A stretch of DNA of 64,000 bases from Hyphomonadaceae bacterium ML37 (GTDB taxonomy: Bacteria > Pseudomonadota > Alphaproteobacteria > Caulobacterales > Maricaulaceae): positions 1,168,347 through 1,232,346 of the forward strand of contig CP091241.1 in assembly GCA_027627685.1 (NCBI GenBank). Direction: 5' to 3'. A program made the translations under genes and the position numbers. Positions 43,394 through 53,462 of the stretch are shown here, piece after piece (within the stretch, counting starts at the first letter, position 1; every line of letters begins with the position of its first letter). The notes beneath the pieces were generated by a model. The model ran no database searches. It was not told the DNA's origin and saw only the letters and a list, made by a program, of their open reading frames with translations.

Positions 43394-45253
43394 TCAGCCG
43401 CTCTCGCTCTCACCGATCTGCTCATACCAAGCGCGGCGCTGGCGTGCGGGTAGCAGACGCGCCTCGCGCCGGGCGGCCGCGCGGACGTCCTCGGGCAGCC
43501 CAGCCCAGTCTACAGCTGCAAAGGCCAGGCGCCAGTCACGCAAGTTCTCAGAGCGCACCCGCCGCTCGTTGAGGGTTACGCGCGCATAGGGTAGCCGGAG
43601 ATAGGACACCCGCAGCGCTTCAACAGCCTCAGGCGTCCAGCCCTGTCCGGAGAGATACTCCGCGTAAGCAAGCTTCATCCACAAGGTGCCGCTGCGCGGT
43701 TCTCTGACGATCGCCCCTTGCAAGGCTTCACGCGCCAATTCCAGGTCAGGCGCCTCCATCCGGAAAGCGCGATCGCCATAGGCCTCCAGATGCCAGACTG
43801 AGGCGTACATCGGCAGGCTGAATGAGTCCTGCCCGATGAACTCATCAAAACGCGCCTCGTCCAGAGCGCGCACCCATTCTGCCTGTCGGCGGTCTTCGGC
43901 TGCGAACAGGCTGAGGCCTGCGGCCAGGCCAAGGCTATAGACCGCGGCGATCTTGGCCAGCGTCTGCGCACGCCCGGTCAGGCGTTGCGGCCTTGAGCCG
44001 CCCGATGCGATCCCGGCGCCCATTCCCAGCACCCAGGCGAACAACCACATGAAGGCGGGGATTTCGAGGGCGTAATCGACCATTCCGTGGGCGAACACCA
44101 TGGCGGCGATGACGAGCACCGCCTTGAGATAGAGGGTTTGTTGCTGGCGCCGCCAGAGGCCTGTGACCACCACGCGCAGTAGTCCTGCGAGCACCAGCGC
44201 TGCGATGAGCGTTCCGGCCAGACCGGCCTGAAGGAGCCATTGCTGCACGATATTGTGCGCTGCGCCCTGGTGCATGATCATATTGGCGTTGCGCGCATCG
44301 GCTATGAGGGCGTTGACGTACTCAAATCCCCCCGGCCCGTGTCCAAGCCAGGGCGCCAGCTCAAGAGCGCGCCAATAGGCCGCCATCAGGATCGCCCGGT
44401 CGGTGTTTTCATCAAACACTGTGGCCTCAAGCCGCTCCGCATAGAGCGCTCCCGACACCATGAACGCTCCGGCCAGGAGCGTGATCAGAACGATGGGTCC
44501 TGCCCAGCCGGTCAGGCCGCGCGTCTCGCCGCTGCGCCACCGCGACAGGGCGTGCCAGACGATCAGGCCGGCGATGGCGAGCGCGCATGCTGTGGCGCCC
44601 GCGCGAGAGGCGGTCAGGAACACGCAGCTCAGCGAGACGAGGGCGGTCACAAGACCCAGAGCGCTGGCCTGCAGGCGCGCCTCCATCAACTTGATGGGGC
44701 TTGCGCCGGGCCTGGCGATGCGCGTCGCACGCAGGATGTCCGCGGTGGCCATGACCGCCATGACGGCGTAGAACGTCGCTGCCGTGTTGGCTGACAGGAA
44801 CGGCGCGCTGAGCCTGTTGCCTGCGCCGTAGGGGTGCTCGGACCAGAGCAGGCGGCTGGGATCGGTCAGGAAGCCGATGAACGCGACTGATGCGAACACA
44901 AGGCCCAGGACGAGCGTCGCGCGCCAGAGCCATTGCGCCATGCGTGAGGACTGGCTGGCGGCGCGCGCGCACATCCAGACCGCCACAGCGCCGGCGAGCG
45001 ATGCGTACTCGTGCGCGCCTGAGCTGATCCATCCCCCTTCAAAAATCCCGATCACCAGCCATGCGCCAATGAGGATCAGCCATGCGATCGCGCCCGGGCT
45101 TGCGCCGGTTGAGCGATCAAGCGCGCACAACATGGCGGCCATGCACAGCGCTGCCGAGATCACGAGGCTGGCTGCGGGCGTGTCGGCGCCGAAGAGTAAC
45201 AGGGCGCCGGCTATGAGGCCGAGGCTGGCGAAGGCGGCGATCGGCCGGTTCAT
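43394..45253 (-). CDS. O-antigen ligase family membrane protein (Wzy_C/WaaL type)
   Basis: This 619-residue protein starts MNRPIAAFASLGLI with a G-rich ribosome-binding site. It has about 12 transmembrane helices. The family signature region WLGHGPGGFEYVNALIADA lies in a periplasmic loop, together with NIVQQWLLQAGLAG. A C-terminal periplasmic tail of about 150 residues has TPR-like helices (DLELAREALQGAIVREPRSG). Such proteins ligate or polymerise O-antigen or glycosylate proteins. No other glycan genes are close, so it could modify the host's surface polysaccharide alone, which is inference. Confidence 0.8.
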   Translation of the reverse strand: MNRPIAAFASLGLIAGALLLFGADTPAASLVISAALCMAAMLCALDRSTGASPGAIAWLILIGAWLVIGIFEGGWISSGAHEYASLAGAVAVWMCARAASQSSRMAQWLWRATLVLGLVFASVAFIGFLTDPSRLLWSEHPYGAGNRLSAPFLSANTAATFYAVMAVMATADILRATRIARPGASPIKLMEARLQASALGLVTALVSLSCVFLTASRAGATACALAIAGLIVWHALSRWRSGETRGLTGWAGPIVLITLLAGAFMVSGALYAERLEATVFDENTDRAILMAAYWRALELAPWLGHGPGGFEYVNALIADARNANMIMHQGAAHNIVQQWLLQAGLAGTLIAALVLAGLLRVVVTGLWRRQQQTLYLKAVLVIAAMVFAHGMVDYALEIPAFMWLFAWVLGMGAGIASGGSRPQRLTGRAQTLAKIAAVYSLGLAAGLSLFAAEDRRQAEWVRALDEARFDEFIGQDSFSLPMYASVWHLEAYGDRAFRMEAPDLELAREALQGAIVREPRSGTLWMKLAYAEYLSGQGWTPEAVEALRVSYLRLPYARVTLNERRVRSENLRDWRLAFAAVDWAGLPEDVRAAARREARLLPARQRRAWYEQIGESESG

Positions 45254-45536
45254 GTCCCCCCCCAAGCGTTTTGATCATTGTGTTGCGGGCCAGGCCCTTG
45301 GGCGGGCGCGCAATGAGAGCCTGTGCGCCGGCCGCGATGTTGCAGCGTTCGGGTTAAAGCCTTTTTCGGGGGGGTTGTGAACCTGTTTTGCGGTTTGGAG
45401 CGCGTTTGGTTTTGCTTCGGTGATGGCGAACGGCGCGGACCCCTTTAGGGGGTTGGTATGGACTCTACACCATCATGCGCTCTCAGGCGGAGCAATCGTA
45501 TGCTTGGGTAAAGCGACGCCACAGGCGCTCAAGTGA

Positions 45537-46193
45537 TCACGAGGACGCTGGCGCGAAGCTGAGGCTTTTCGGCGCCCGGACGTCGTTCTCGTCATGTTTG
45601 TCAACGGCGGTAAAGCCAGCCGGTCTGATCGGTTCGGGATCGTCGCTCTCCACGATTGGCTCAATATCCTCAATCCGCTTGATCGTTTCCCTGTACGCCT
45701 TGTATTGGCCAAGCGCCTCCAGGCAATTGATGAGATGCTGCTTGGTTCGCAGGTAAGAGTCGCGATATCCGTCGCCGATATTGGAGCGGTCCGCCCAGAA
45801 GGAACCAAGCGCCTTGACCTTCATCGCGTAGGTGTTGATCACGGCGCAGATCGGCGCAGAGAGGCCTTGCCCGCGCGCGACCCCGGACTGTTCCATGATG
45901 CGCGCGCGATACTGGCCGAATATCTCCTTGACAATTGGCTCGGGGACTTCGTTTCCTCCGTTCAGGCGGCGGCCGGGTCTGGTGAAGTATAGCCGCGCGA
46001 GATCGCTCTGGACCTGAACCAGCGCGATGGCGATCTCTCGCTTCGCGTCGGCTCTGGCGCGTCCAGCCCTGACCATCCACGCCAGTACGCCGCCAACACC
46101 GGGCCCCACCGCCGGCGCGGCTGGCGCGGCGAGGGACCAGACCCTCGATGCCGCGTCGACGGCCATTGGCGCGAAGCTTTCCACAAATCCCAT
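45537..46193 (-). CDS. Hypothetical protein with N-terminal hydrophobic segment
   Basis: This 218-residue protein starts at 46193 with GGAGGGG upstream. A weakly hydrophobic Ala/Pro/Gly segment covers about residues 18-40 (SLAAPAAPAVGPGVGGVLAW). The helical body includes KREIAIALVQVQSDLARLYF and SYLRTKQHLINCLEALGQYK, and the tail is acidic. No known family. It is next to the O-antigen ligase gene, with 283 bases between containing no gene. Confidence 0.5.
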   Translation of the reverse strand: MGFVESFAPMAVDAASRVWSLAAPAAPAVGPGVGGVLAWMVRAGRARADAKREIAIALVQVQSDLARLYFTRPGRRLNGGNEVPEPIVKEIFGQYRARIMEQSGVARGQGLSAPICAVINTYAMKVKALGSFWADRSNIGDGYRDSYLRTKQHLINCLEALGQYKAYRETIKRIEDIEPIVESDDPEPIRPAGFTAVDKHDENDVRAPKSLSFAPASS

Positions 46194-46439
46194 GATGACC
46201 CCTCCACTCTTCCAGACCCCGTGGTGTATCTGACCGCAGGCGGGCATCCTGATCAAGGCTTCTGCAGCGCGATCTGTTCAGTCTCGATGGCAGCTCCATG
46301 CCGGTGAGCTGCCGGCGCATTCCTGGGCGTGAAGGTTTTGAGGATGCGTCCTTAAGGCCTCCCGAGGCGATCGACGGTTTGACAGGGCGCGGTTCGTGGC
46401 CGGGCCTGAAGCCCGTTTTCGCAGGAGATGTGACGGCTT

Positions 46440-46740
46440 GGGCCTCAAGCGGGTTCAGTGCGTCGCCGCCCGGCCTGGCCAAGTCGGCTGTGTTGCGCGT
46501 CACGGATGTGAGACCCTGCGCTCAGGCTGTCGTGGTCGCCGGCGCCTCGATCGCGGGCGCAGGAGGGGCCGCGTTCATCAACCCCCGCTCCTGCCCGATG
46601 GCGGTGTCGAAGGGGAGCGCCCGCTCTGCGAGGCGGGCAATCACATCGCCGAGCCAGGCTTTGGGTGCGTCGGCTTTTGCGCGGCCGCGGCGGCGTGCAG
46701 GCTCCACGCCCTTCGCCGTCTCCTCGATCGCAGGGGCGCT
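46440..46740 (-). pseudogene. Decayed VapC-type PIN gene
   Basis: Conceptual translation in two frames matches the vapC at 36.2 kb: KGVEPARRRGRAKADAPKAW, LGDVIARLAERALPFDTAIG, then after a TGA, VTRNTADLARPGGDALNPLE. It lacks the 5' third with the first catalytic Asp. It is a relic of a second PIN module. Confidence 0.6.
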
Positions 46741-47008
46741 TGGCCTAAGGTCGGGGGCTTGCTTCGCTTGATGCCGCGATAATGGGCAGCCCGCCACGGT
46801 CTGTTTCAGCATCCTGCAGCTGGCGTTATCGCGCGTCGGGGGAAGGGGGAGGGGGGCAAACGGCAAAAGGCTGGAAAAATATTTAAAAACAATAGTGTAT
46901 GCCAAATTGAGTTCGTTTTTTTAAAGATATCGATTTAGGGCGCGCAGCAATCGCTGTCGGTCTTGAGACCGCTAACACGCCAGGCCGTCTGGCGCGATTG
47001 AAGGCGCA

Positions 47009-47703
47009 GTGGCTACACCCCGGCAGGTCGCCGCCAACCGCGCCAACGCCAACAAGATCACAGGCCCGAAAACCGCCGGCACCAAGGCGGTCTCCGCCCG
47101 CAACGCCCGCAAGCAAGCCCGCAAGCCTGCCCTGTTCGGGCGCAATATCGTCCAGGAAGGCGAAGACCCGGCCGCGTTCGATGCGCTCGTGGGGGCGCTG
47201 CGCTGCGACATGGCGCCAGGCCGTGCTCAGGACGACGCATTCATCGACCAGCTGACTATGGCCTTCTGGCGCAATAAGCGCCTGGCAAGGGCTGAGCCGG
47301 TCCAGCCGGATGCCGAGGGGGCACGACACCCTGCGTCAACGCGGGTGTGCGCCGCGGTCGAGACCCCTCAAATCCCGAGCCAGACCATGTGATAACGCTC
47401 CATGGTAATCGCGATCTCAACATCAAGCGCACGGTGCTCTTCGGGCGCTATCAGGCCATGATCACGCTCGAGATCCGGCGAGCTTCGCAGATGCTTGATG
47501 ACGCCCAGGCGCGGCGCATCAACGCCATCGAGGCGGTCGTCAGCGATGTCACTGAAGCGGCGGCGTGGGCCGTGATGTTGCTGGGAGCGACGACGCGCAG
47601 TGATCACGCCGGACAAGTGTGCACGCAAACGCCAGCGCCTCGCAGGCCGTTCATGGATCTGCGCCAGAGCGCCCGCGTGGCGCGTCTGGCACCGCGGCGA
47701 TAG
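47009..47703 (+). pseudogene. Frameshifted island protein with ANRANANKITGPKTAGTK motif
   Basis: The first frame (GTG 47009 to TGA 47392) contains AANRANANKITGPKTAGTKA and SARNARKQARKPALFGRNIV. This resembles the 'ANARKSTGPRTPEGKxxSARNAL' proteins that accompany phage and transposon genes. The expected continuation (GRYQAMITLEIRRASQMLDD) is in another frame, open from 47347 to 47703. A frameshift near 47.35-47.39 kb probably inactivated the gene. Confidence 0.5.
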
Positions 47704-47831
47704 ACGCCAGAGCCCGGCCGCGCGCCGCCCACAGCCCACAGCCCACCACCTGCCGCCTCGCGCCTGGCGCCTGGCGCGCCCATTGCCGGCCGCGCGCCGC
47801 GCATGACCTGGCTGGCGCGTTCGCATTTCGG

Positions 47832-47874
47832 CCTGTCACCCAAATTTGAATTTACAGTCACGCCTGGGTCACAG
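47832..47874 (+). promoter_or_regulatory. Possible Pho-box-like repeats before the TonB-phoD operon
   Basis: CTGTCACC, ACAGTCAC and GGGTCACA lie within 40 bases, the last two with about 11-base periodicity, upstream of the receptor start. The arrangement is reminiscent of PhoB sites. The match to the consensus is weak. Confidence 0.25.
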
Positions 47875-47921
47875 ATCAAAAGTACGGACAACCCATCCAT
47901 TATTCTGGAAAGGGGCTGTCC

Positions 47922-50192
47922 ATGCGTTTGTCGGGTGTCTTCGGTTTGGCATTTTCGCTCATGTCCACCGTCAGCGGTGCGGCGCTGGCTCAGCAGGCGC
48001 CTGAACGTGCTGACAGTGAAGACGTGATTGTGGTCACGTCCCAGTTCCGCCCCCAACCCCTCCAGGACGTGCCGCTGCCGATCAGCGCCATCACCAGCAT
48101 CCAGCTGGAAGAGACCCGCATTGAGAACCTCAACCGGCTTGCCGACCTGGTGCCTGGCCTGGAGGTCTTCGAGCAGACCATCCAGAACCCGTCCATCATC
48201 GTGCGCGGCGTGGACTCAGGCGGCTCAAGCGCCAATGTCGAAAACCGCGTGTCGGTGTTTTACGACGGTATCTCCATCGGCCGCGCCCAGGGCGCGCTGA
48301 TCGAGCTTTTTGATCTTGAGCGCGTTGAGGTGCTCAAGGGACCTCAGGGCACGCTTTACGGTCGCGGCTCGACGGCCGGCGCGCTGGCCGTCGTCAGCGC
48401 ACGCCCCCGCTTCGACGAGACGTCGGGCGAGCTGTGGGCGGGTCTTGAAAACTATAACGGTCACCGCTTCGGCGGCATCTTCAATGTGGGCGTCAACGAT
48501 CAGCTGGCGCTGCGCGGCGCGCTGACGCGGCGTGTGCGCGATGGCTTCATCCGCAATCTGGCCACTGGCGACACGAATAATAACCGCGACATGCTGGCGG
48601 CCCGGGTCAGCGGCTCGGTGCAGATCACGCCCGACATCACGGCCACCTTGATCTTGAATGGTCAGCGCGACCGCTCAAACAGCAATGTCTTTGCCAGCAT
48701 CACCATCCCTGTTCCCGGCGCCAATTTTGACCAAGAAGGCGACAACACGCCCTGGAACCCCAGCCCGCTGCAGACAGATCCCTTCGGCCCTGCATTCCAG
48801 GAGCTGGGCGACCGCGCCTTCCTCGAGCGCGACGTTGCCGGCGCCACGTTTCTCGTGGAAGCGGATCTGGGCGACTGGTCCGTTCAGTCCATTTCCGGTT
48901 ACCGCTACCTGAAGTCGGATGACTTCTTCGACGTGGATGGCTCCTACCTCTTTATCGTGAACGGGCTTGAGGACACGCGCCTGCGCCAGTGGTCCACCGA
49001 AGTGCGCGCGGTCTGGGACAATGGCGGGGCCTTCTCCTTCATTGGCGGCGCCAGCGTGTTCCAGGAGCACACCGACTACACCATTTACCTTGAGTATGAT
49101 CCGCTGGCGATCATCACGATTGTCACGCCCGGCACCCCCTTCACCGGCCGTCCCATCAATCCGGTCACGCTCCAGCAGAACCTCCTGCCGCTGCCCTTCC
49201 CCAGGTTCGCATCTGAGTCGGGCTACACGCGCAATGATACGCTGAGCTACTCGGCCTATCTTGATGGCACGTGGCAGATGAATGACGCCATCCGGGTGTC
49301 TGCGGGCCTGCGCTACACCTATGACGACAAGAGCCTCCTGGGTGAGCGGCCGGTCACCAATTTCGGGATTTTCTTCCCGTCTCCCGGACCGCAGCGCGCC
49401 AGCCGTTCAGAAAGCTTTGAGGCGTTTCAGCCCCGCCTGGTGGTCGACTGGCGTCTTGCGCCCGGCGTGCTGACCTATGCCAGCGTCACGACGGGCTATC
49501 GCTCGGGCGTTATCCCCGATCCCGGCACGAACCTGACGGCCCCGGTCGTGGAGCCTGAATTTGTCACCAGCTACGAGCTGGGCATGAGAACCGAAACCTT
49601 TGATCGCCGCCTGCGGCTCAATGGCTCGATCTTCCGCTACGACTGGACGGACTTCCAGTCTCAGGTTCTCGATCCCCAGACCAATCTGTTGATCGCGGCC
49701 AATGCGGGCGAGGCGTCGGCTCTCGGCGCAGAACTGGAAGGCGATCTGCGCCTGACGCAAAACGTGTCGCTGTTCGGCAATGTCAATCTCATGGACGCCA
49801 CATACGACGACTTCGTCAGCGGCGGCCAGGATTTCTCCGGAAACCGGCTGGTATTCTCGCCCCGCTTCCGCGGCACGCTGGGCGCCTCTTTCAATGTGCC
49901 GGTGGGTGCTGACTGGAACCTGAGAGCCAACGGGTTCTACGTGTACCGGTCGCAGCAGTTCTTCTCCAACGACAACACGGCGCTGGAAAGCCAGGACGGC
50001 TTTGGCGTGATGAACCTCAACGTCACCCTGTCCGCGCCTCAAGACCGCTTCGAACTGTCTGTGTTTTCTCAGAACCTGTTCGACGAGCGCTATCTGGGTG
50101 ATGTCGGCAATACCGGCCGCGCCTTCGGCACACCGACCTGGGTGCCGGCCCAGCCGCGCGTATACGGTTTTGAGATCCGCACCCGCTTCTAA
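47922..50192 (+). CDS. TonB-dependent receptor paired with PhoD
   Basis: This 756-residue protein has a signal peptide (MRLSGVFGLAFSLMSTVSGA, cleavage near ALA-Q). A plug domain (RLADLVPGLEVFEQT, RVEVLKGPQGTLYGRGSTAG) precedes a beta barrel ending in EIRTRF. The gene is complete. It is followed after 14 bases by a Tat-exported phosphatase of the PhoD family, so it probably imports a phosphorylated compound or its product. It lies within the island although it is of ordinary chromosomal composition. Confidence 0.92.
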   Translation: MRLSGVFGLAFSLMSTVSGAALAQQAPERADSEDVIVVTSQFRPQPLQDVPLPISAITSIQLEETRIENLNRLADLVPGLEVFEQTIQNPSIIVRGVDSGGSSANVENRVSVFYDGISIGRAQGALIELFDLERVEVLKGPQGTLYGRGSTAGALAVVSARPRFDETSGELWAGLENYNGHRFGGIFNVGVNDQLALRGALTRRVRDGFIRNLATGDTNNNRDMLAARVSGSVQITPDITATLILNGQRDRSNSNVFASITIPVPGANFDQEGDNTPWNPSPLQTDPFGPAFQELGDRAFLERDVAGATFLVEADLGDWSVQSISGYRYLKSDDFFDVDGSYLFIVNGLEDTRLRQWSTEVRAVWDNGGAFSFIGGASVFQEHTDYTIYLEYDPLAIITIVTPGTPFTGRPINPVTLQQNLLPLPFPRFASESGYTRNDTLSYSAYLDGTWQMNDAIRVSAGLRYTYDDKSLLGERPVTNFGIFFPSPGPQRASRSESFEAFQPRLVVDWRLAPGVLTYASVTTGYRSGVIPDPGTNLTAPVVEPEFVTSYELGMRTETFDRRLRLNGSIFRYDWTDFQSQVLDPQTNLLIAANAGEASALGAELEGDLRLTQNVSLFGNVNLMDATYDDFVSGGQDFSGNRLVFSPRFRGTLGASFNVPVGADWNLRANGFYVYRSQQFFSNDNTALESQDGFGVMNLNVTLSAPQDRFELSVFSQNLFDERYLGDVGNTGRAFGTPTWVPAQPRVYGFEIRTRF

Positions 50193-50206
50193 GTCAGGAC
50201 TTGATT

Positions 50207-52246
50207 ATGGACAGACGCAGTTTCATCCAGACGGGTCTGGGCGCTTTGGGTTGGGCCATCGCTTCGGCGGCCGGTCCGCAAGCGGCCAGCGCCCGGGCGA
50301 TCGAGGCCACCGGCCGCTATATGTTCCCGCACGGGGTGGCGTCCGGTGACCCGACTGCGTCGTCCGTGGTGTTGTGGACGCGCGTGCAGGCGAACGATGG
50401 CGCCACGCCCGATCGTGTCGCTCTGACGGCCGAAGTGGCGCTCGACGAAGGGTTCGAGACCGTACTCGTGCGCACTGACATCGAGGCGGTGGCCGACGCC
50501 GACCACACTGTGCGGCTCATTGTGACCGATCTGCCGTCAGACACGCGCCTGTTCTACCGCTTCATCGCGCACGGCGATGTGTCCATGCCGCTGGGCCATA
50601 CGCGCACGGCACCCGGCCCAGACAGCCTGAGGCCGGTCAGGTTCGCCACCGCCTCCTGCCAGAATTACGAGCAGGGCCAGTACGGCGCCTGGCGGCGTCT
50701 GGTGGAAATGGATGAAGCCGCTCCTGAAGATCAGCGCATCGATGCGGTCATTCATCTGGGCGACTTCATATATGAAGCGGTTGGATACGGGGCCGTTCGT
50801 CGTGCCGGACCGCTGCCGAGCGGGGGCGGTGGCCAGAGCGCGGACATTCGTCATGCCGTGACGCTCGATGACTATCGCCATCTGTGGCGCACATACCTGT
50901 CGGATCCCGACATGATCGCCGCGCGCGCCCGTTTTGCGTTCATCGTGACCTGGGATGATCACGAATTCAGCAATGATTCCTGGCAGTCGAGCGAAACCTA
51001 CACCGTTCCGCCGCTGCCCGCCCAGACGCGCAAGGTCGCCGCAAACCAGGCGTGGTTTGAGTATGTGCCGGCTTTGCTGACGGGGTCGGCCGACTTTGAG
51101 GGCATCGCATCGCCTGCGCGCGATTTCAGCGCTGCCGACGTGTCCAACACGGCGTTTCGCGACGCCGCGCTCGGTTCTCAGCAGCCCGAGCCCAATAATA
51201 TCGCAGCCATCAAGTCGCTCATCATTCATCGCGCTTTCTCATGGGGTGCGATGGTGGACGTTGTCGTGACCGACACGCGCTCCTTCCGATCAGAGCAGGC
51301 CGTGCCGGCCGAGCTGGCTGTTGCCCTGACCACTATTGACCGCGGCTTGCAGCCGCTTGGCATTGTGCGCACCCTGGACGCAGGACGAGACGCCAATGAC
51401 GGCGCGCCGCCGCTTGAGCTGACCTTTGCCGGTCAGACTTTTGAGAACCCGCGCGCCACTCATGCGCCGGGCACCATGCTGGGACATGAGCAGCGTGACT
51501 GGTTCAAGTCGGTGATGCGCGCGTCTCGCGCACGCTGGAGAGCCTGGGCCAATTCGGTGCCGCTTTCGCCCATGCGCCTTGACAGCGACAGTGTAGGCCA
51601 GTCCTCCGACCCTGCGGTTCTGACCATCGACGCCTGGGACGGCTATCCGTCAGAACGCAACGCCTTGCTGACGTTTTTCCGCGAGGAAGGCGTTGCCAAT
51701 GTGGTGTCGCTCGCCGGCGATCATCACATGCATATCGGCGCGGTCGTCAGCGCCCATGATGACGCGTCCGACCCTGCCGCCATCGAATTTGCCACGGCCG
51801 GGATCAGCTCACAGCCCTTCCAGGTCACCCTTGAGCGCAATGTTCCCAGAGATAACCCCGCGCGCAGCCTGTTTGCGTTTGATGATCGCGTGATCGAGAC
51901 ACCGGCCGATCAGGCCGACGCGGCCAACATGACGTTCAGAGCCGGGATATCGGCCACAGTCATCACATCGATGACCGGGCAGGAGGCCGCGGGCCTGGCT
52001 CAACGCAATCCGGCCCAGAACCCGCATCTGCGTCTGCTTGACAGCGCCGCCAATGGTTTTTGTGTCGTGACGTTCATGCAAGATCGCGTGGACGCGGCAT
52101 TCCACTCGGTTGACGCAGCCTCGGGCCAGGATATCCGCGTGGCTCACCTGTCTGCTCCCGCCTGGGGGACTGGCGAGGCGGCGGGCATGGATGAGGCGCG
52201 TATCGAAGGCTCCGCGCTCTTTCCCGCAGGGCTCTACAGACAGTAA
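50207..52246 (+). CDS. phoD: PhoD-family alkaline phosphatase/phosphodiesterase
   Basis: This 679-residue protein has a twin-arginine signal (MDRRSFIQTGLGALGWAIAS). An N-terminal PhoD Ig-like domain (FPHGVASGDPTASSVVLWTR) is followed by a metallophosphatase domain. Metal ligands are visible in FATASCQNYEQGQ, HLGDFIYEA, WDDHEFSND and SLAGDHHMHIG. It hydrolyses phosphodiesters or monoesters in the periplasm or at the cell surface. The ATG at 50207 is 14 bases after the receptor stop, so the two are co-transcribed. Confidence 0.93.
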   Translation: MDRRSFIQTGLGALGWAIASAAGPQAASARAIEATGRYMFPHGVASGDPTASSVVLWTRVQANDGATPDRVALTAEVALDEGFETVLVRTDIEAVADADHTVRLIVTDLPSDTRLFYRFIAHGDVSMPLGHTRTAPGPDSLRPVRFATASCQNYEQGQYGAWRRLVEMDEAAPEDQRIDAVIHLGDFIYEAVGYGAVRRAGPLPSGGGGQSADIRHAVTLDDYRHLWRTYLSDPDMIAARARFAFIVTWDDHEFSNDSWQSSETYTVPPLPAQTRKVAANQAWFEYVPALLTGSADFEGIASPARDFSAADVSNTAFRDAALGSQQPEPNNIAAIKSLIIHRAFSWGAMVDVVVTDTRSFRSEQAVPAELAVALTTIDRGLQPLGIVRTLDAGRDANDGAPPLELTFAGQTFENPRATHAPGTMLGHEQRDWFKSVMRASRARWRAWANSVPLSPMRLDSDSVGQSSDPAVLTIDAWDGYPSERNALLTFFREEGVANVVSLAGDHHMHIGAVVSAHDDASDPAAIEFATAGISSQPFQVTLERNVPRDNPARSLFAFDDRVIETPADQADAANMTFRAGISATVITSMTGQEAAGLAQRNPAQNPHLRLLDSAANGFCVVTFMQDRVDAAFHSVDAASGQDIRVAHLSAPAWGTGEAAGMDEARIEGSALFPAGLYRQ

Positions 52247-52537
52247 CTGCCGCACAGGCCGTCGCCCTGATTTAGCGCCTCACCCGTGCGATCGGGGCGA
52301 TGCTGGGACTGACAGCGGCTCGCGGCCGGGAGGCGAGAGCGAGCGGCTTGTCGCGAACGACGAGAGCTGTGGTTCACGCCGCGCGCGGTGCGCGCTTGTA
52401 TCCTCACCATCAGTGTCCGATGTTCAGGCAGTAGCTCAATGAGCCATGGCGCCAGGTGACTGACCACGCTTTTGCACGAGCGCGATAGCGTGGTTCGTGC
52501 AAAAGCTTGCAGCCAATCTCGCAGCAGATCTGACTGC
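52247..52537. other. Intergenic region after phoD
   Basis: No gene with coding character is seen. The sequence contains short GC-rich inverted segments but no clear terminator. Confidence 0.4.
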
Positions 52538-52612
52538 TCAGGCCTCAAACGGGTTCAGCAGATCGGCGCCTAGCCCAGCCACGTCCGCCGCGTTACGGGT
52601 CACGCGTGATAA
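52538..52612 (-). pseudogene. VapC 3'-end scrap
   Basis: The last ~23 codons of a PIN toxin (VTRNAADVAGLGADLLNPFEA) are present without the rest. They align with the 3' end of vapC at 36.2 kb and with the decayed copy at 46.4 kb, including non-coding bases just after the stop. Confidence 0.55.
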
Positions 52613-52787
52613 CGCGTGCTGACGTGCGTGGCTGGGGGGAGGGGGGCTAGAAACAATACCGAGGAACAACCCCATACGCTGTAGGCCGAGGGCGCGCCGA
52701 TGGGTGTTGCGCAGTTGCAAATATGTGCTATAAATGCAACATCTTGCATCGTGAGCGCTGACGTCTGAGCGAACAGGAGCCCCAATC

Positions 52788-53462
52788 GTGGCCTGTAATA
52801 TTTCCACCGACAGGCCAGACCCCGTCATCGCCAAGGCCAATGACAAAGGCGTTGTTCAAGTTACTGTCAATGAAGCTGCCAAAGCCCAGAATGAGGCCGG
52901 CACGCGCCAGGAGTTCCAGGCGCTGGGATCGGATCTGGGCGCCGTCCAGACCCGGGTCATAAACGATGTGATTGCCACACTCTGGATGCCCAAGGACCTG
53001 AGCCCCGAGGATCGTGCGGCAAGGGCAAACGCAGCTTTGCTGATTTTCGCGCGACTGGCGCCGCGCGACGAGGCCGAGGCCATGCTCGCCATCCAGATGA
53101 TCGCAGCACACAATGCTGCGACTGAGTGCTATCGGCGATCCATGATCCCCAATCAGACGTTTGAAGGTCGCGACCAGGCCCTCAAGCACGCCGCGAAAAT
53201 GTCTGCGCTCTATGACAAGCTGCTCGCGTCCTACGACAAGCGCCGCGGCAAGCGTGACCAGACCGTCGTGGTCAAGCACGTCACCGTCAAGGATGGCGGC
53301 CAGGCCATATTGGGCGACGTGCATACTCATGCGCCGTCAGATCATCCGGGCCGCAAGGCGCTAGAACGAGGTGATGACAAGACCCTGGATGGTGACGCGT
53401 TCAAGGACGAAGCCGAACGCGAAAAGCCAGCGCGCTTGCGCCAGGCACGCCAAGACCCCTGA
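52788..53462 (+). CDS. Conserved alphaproteobacterial island protein (224 aa)
   Basis: The protein starts at a GTG with AGGAGC upstream. Helical segments (FQALGSDLGAVQTRVINDVI, EAEAMLAIQMIAAHNAATEC) lead to the conserved stretch MIPNQTFEGRDQALKHAAKM and then KHVTVKDGGQAILGDVHTHA. Proteins with this C-terminal pattern are common in alphaproteobacterial islands and often precede an HGG-type zinc-finger-like gene, as here. The stop and the next ATG overlap (TGATG). Function unknown. Confidence 0.65.
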   Translation: MACNISTDRPDPVIAKANDKGVVQVTVNEAAKAQNEAGTRQEFQALGSDLGAVQTRVINDVIATLWMPKDLSPEDRAARANAALLIFARLAPRDEAEAMLAIQMIAAHNAATECYRRSMIPNQTFEGRDQALKHAAKMSALYDKLLASYDKRRGKRDQTVVVKHVTVKDGGQAILGDVHTHAPSDHPGRKALERGDDKTLDGDAFKDEAEREKPARLRQARQDP

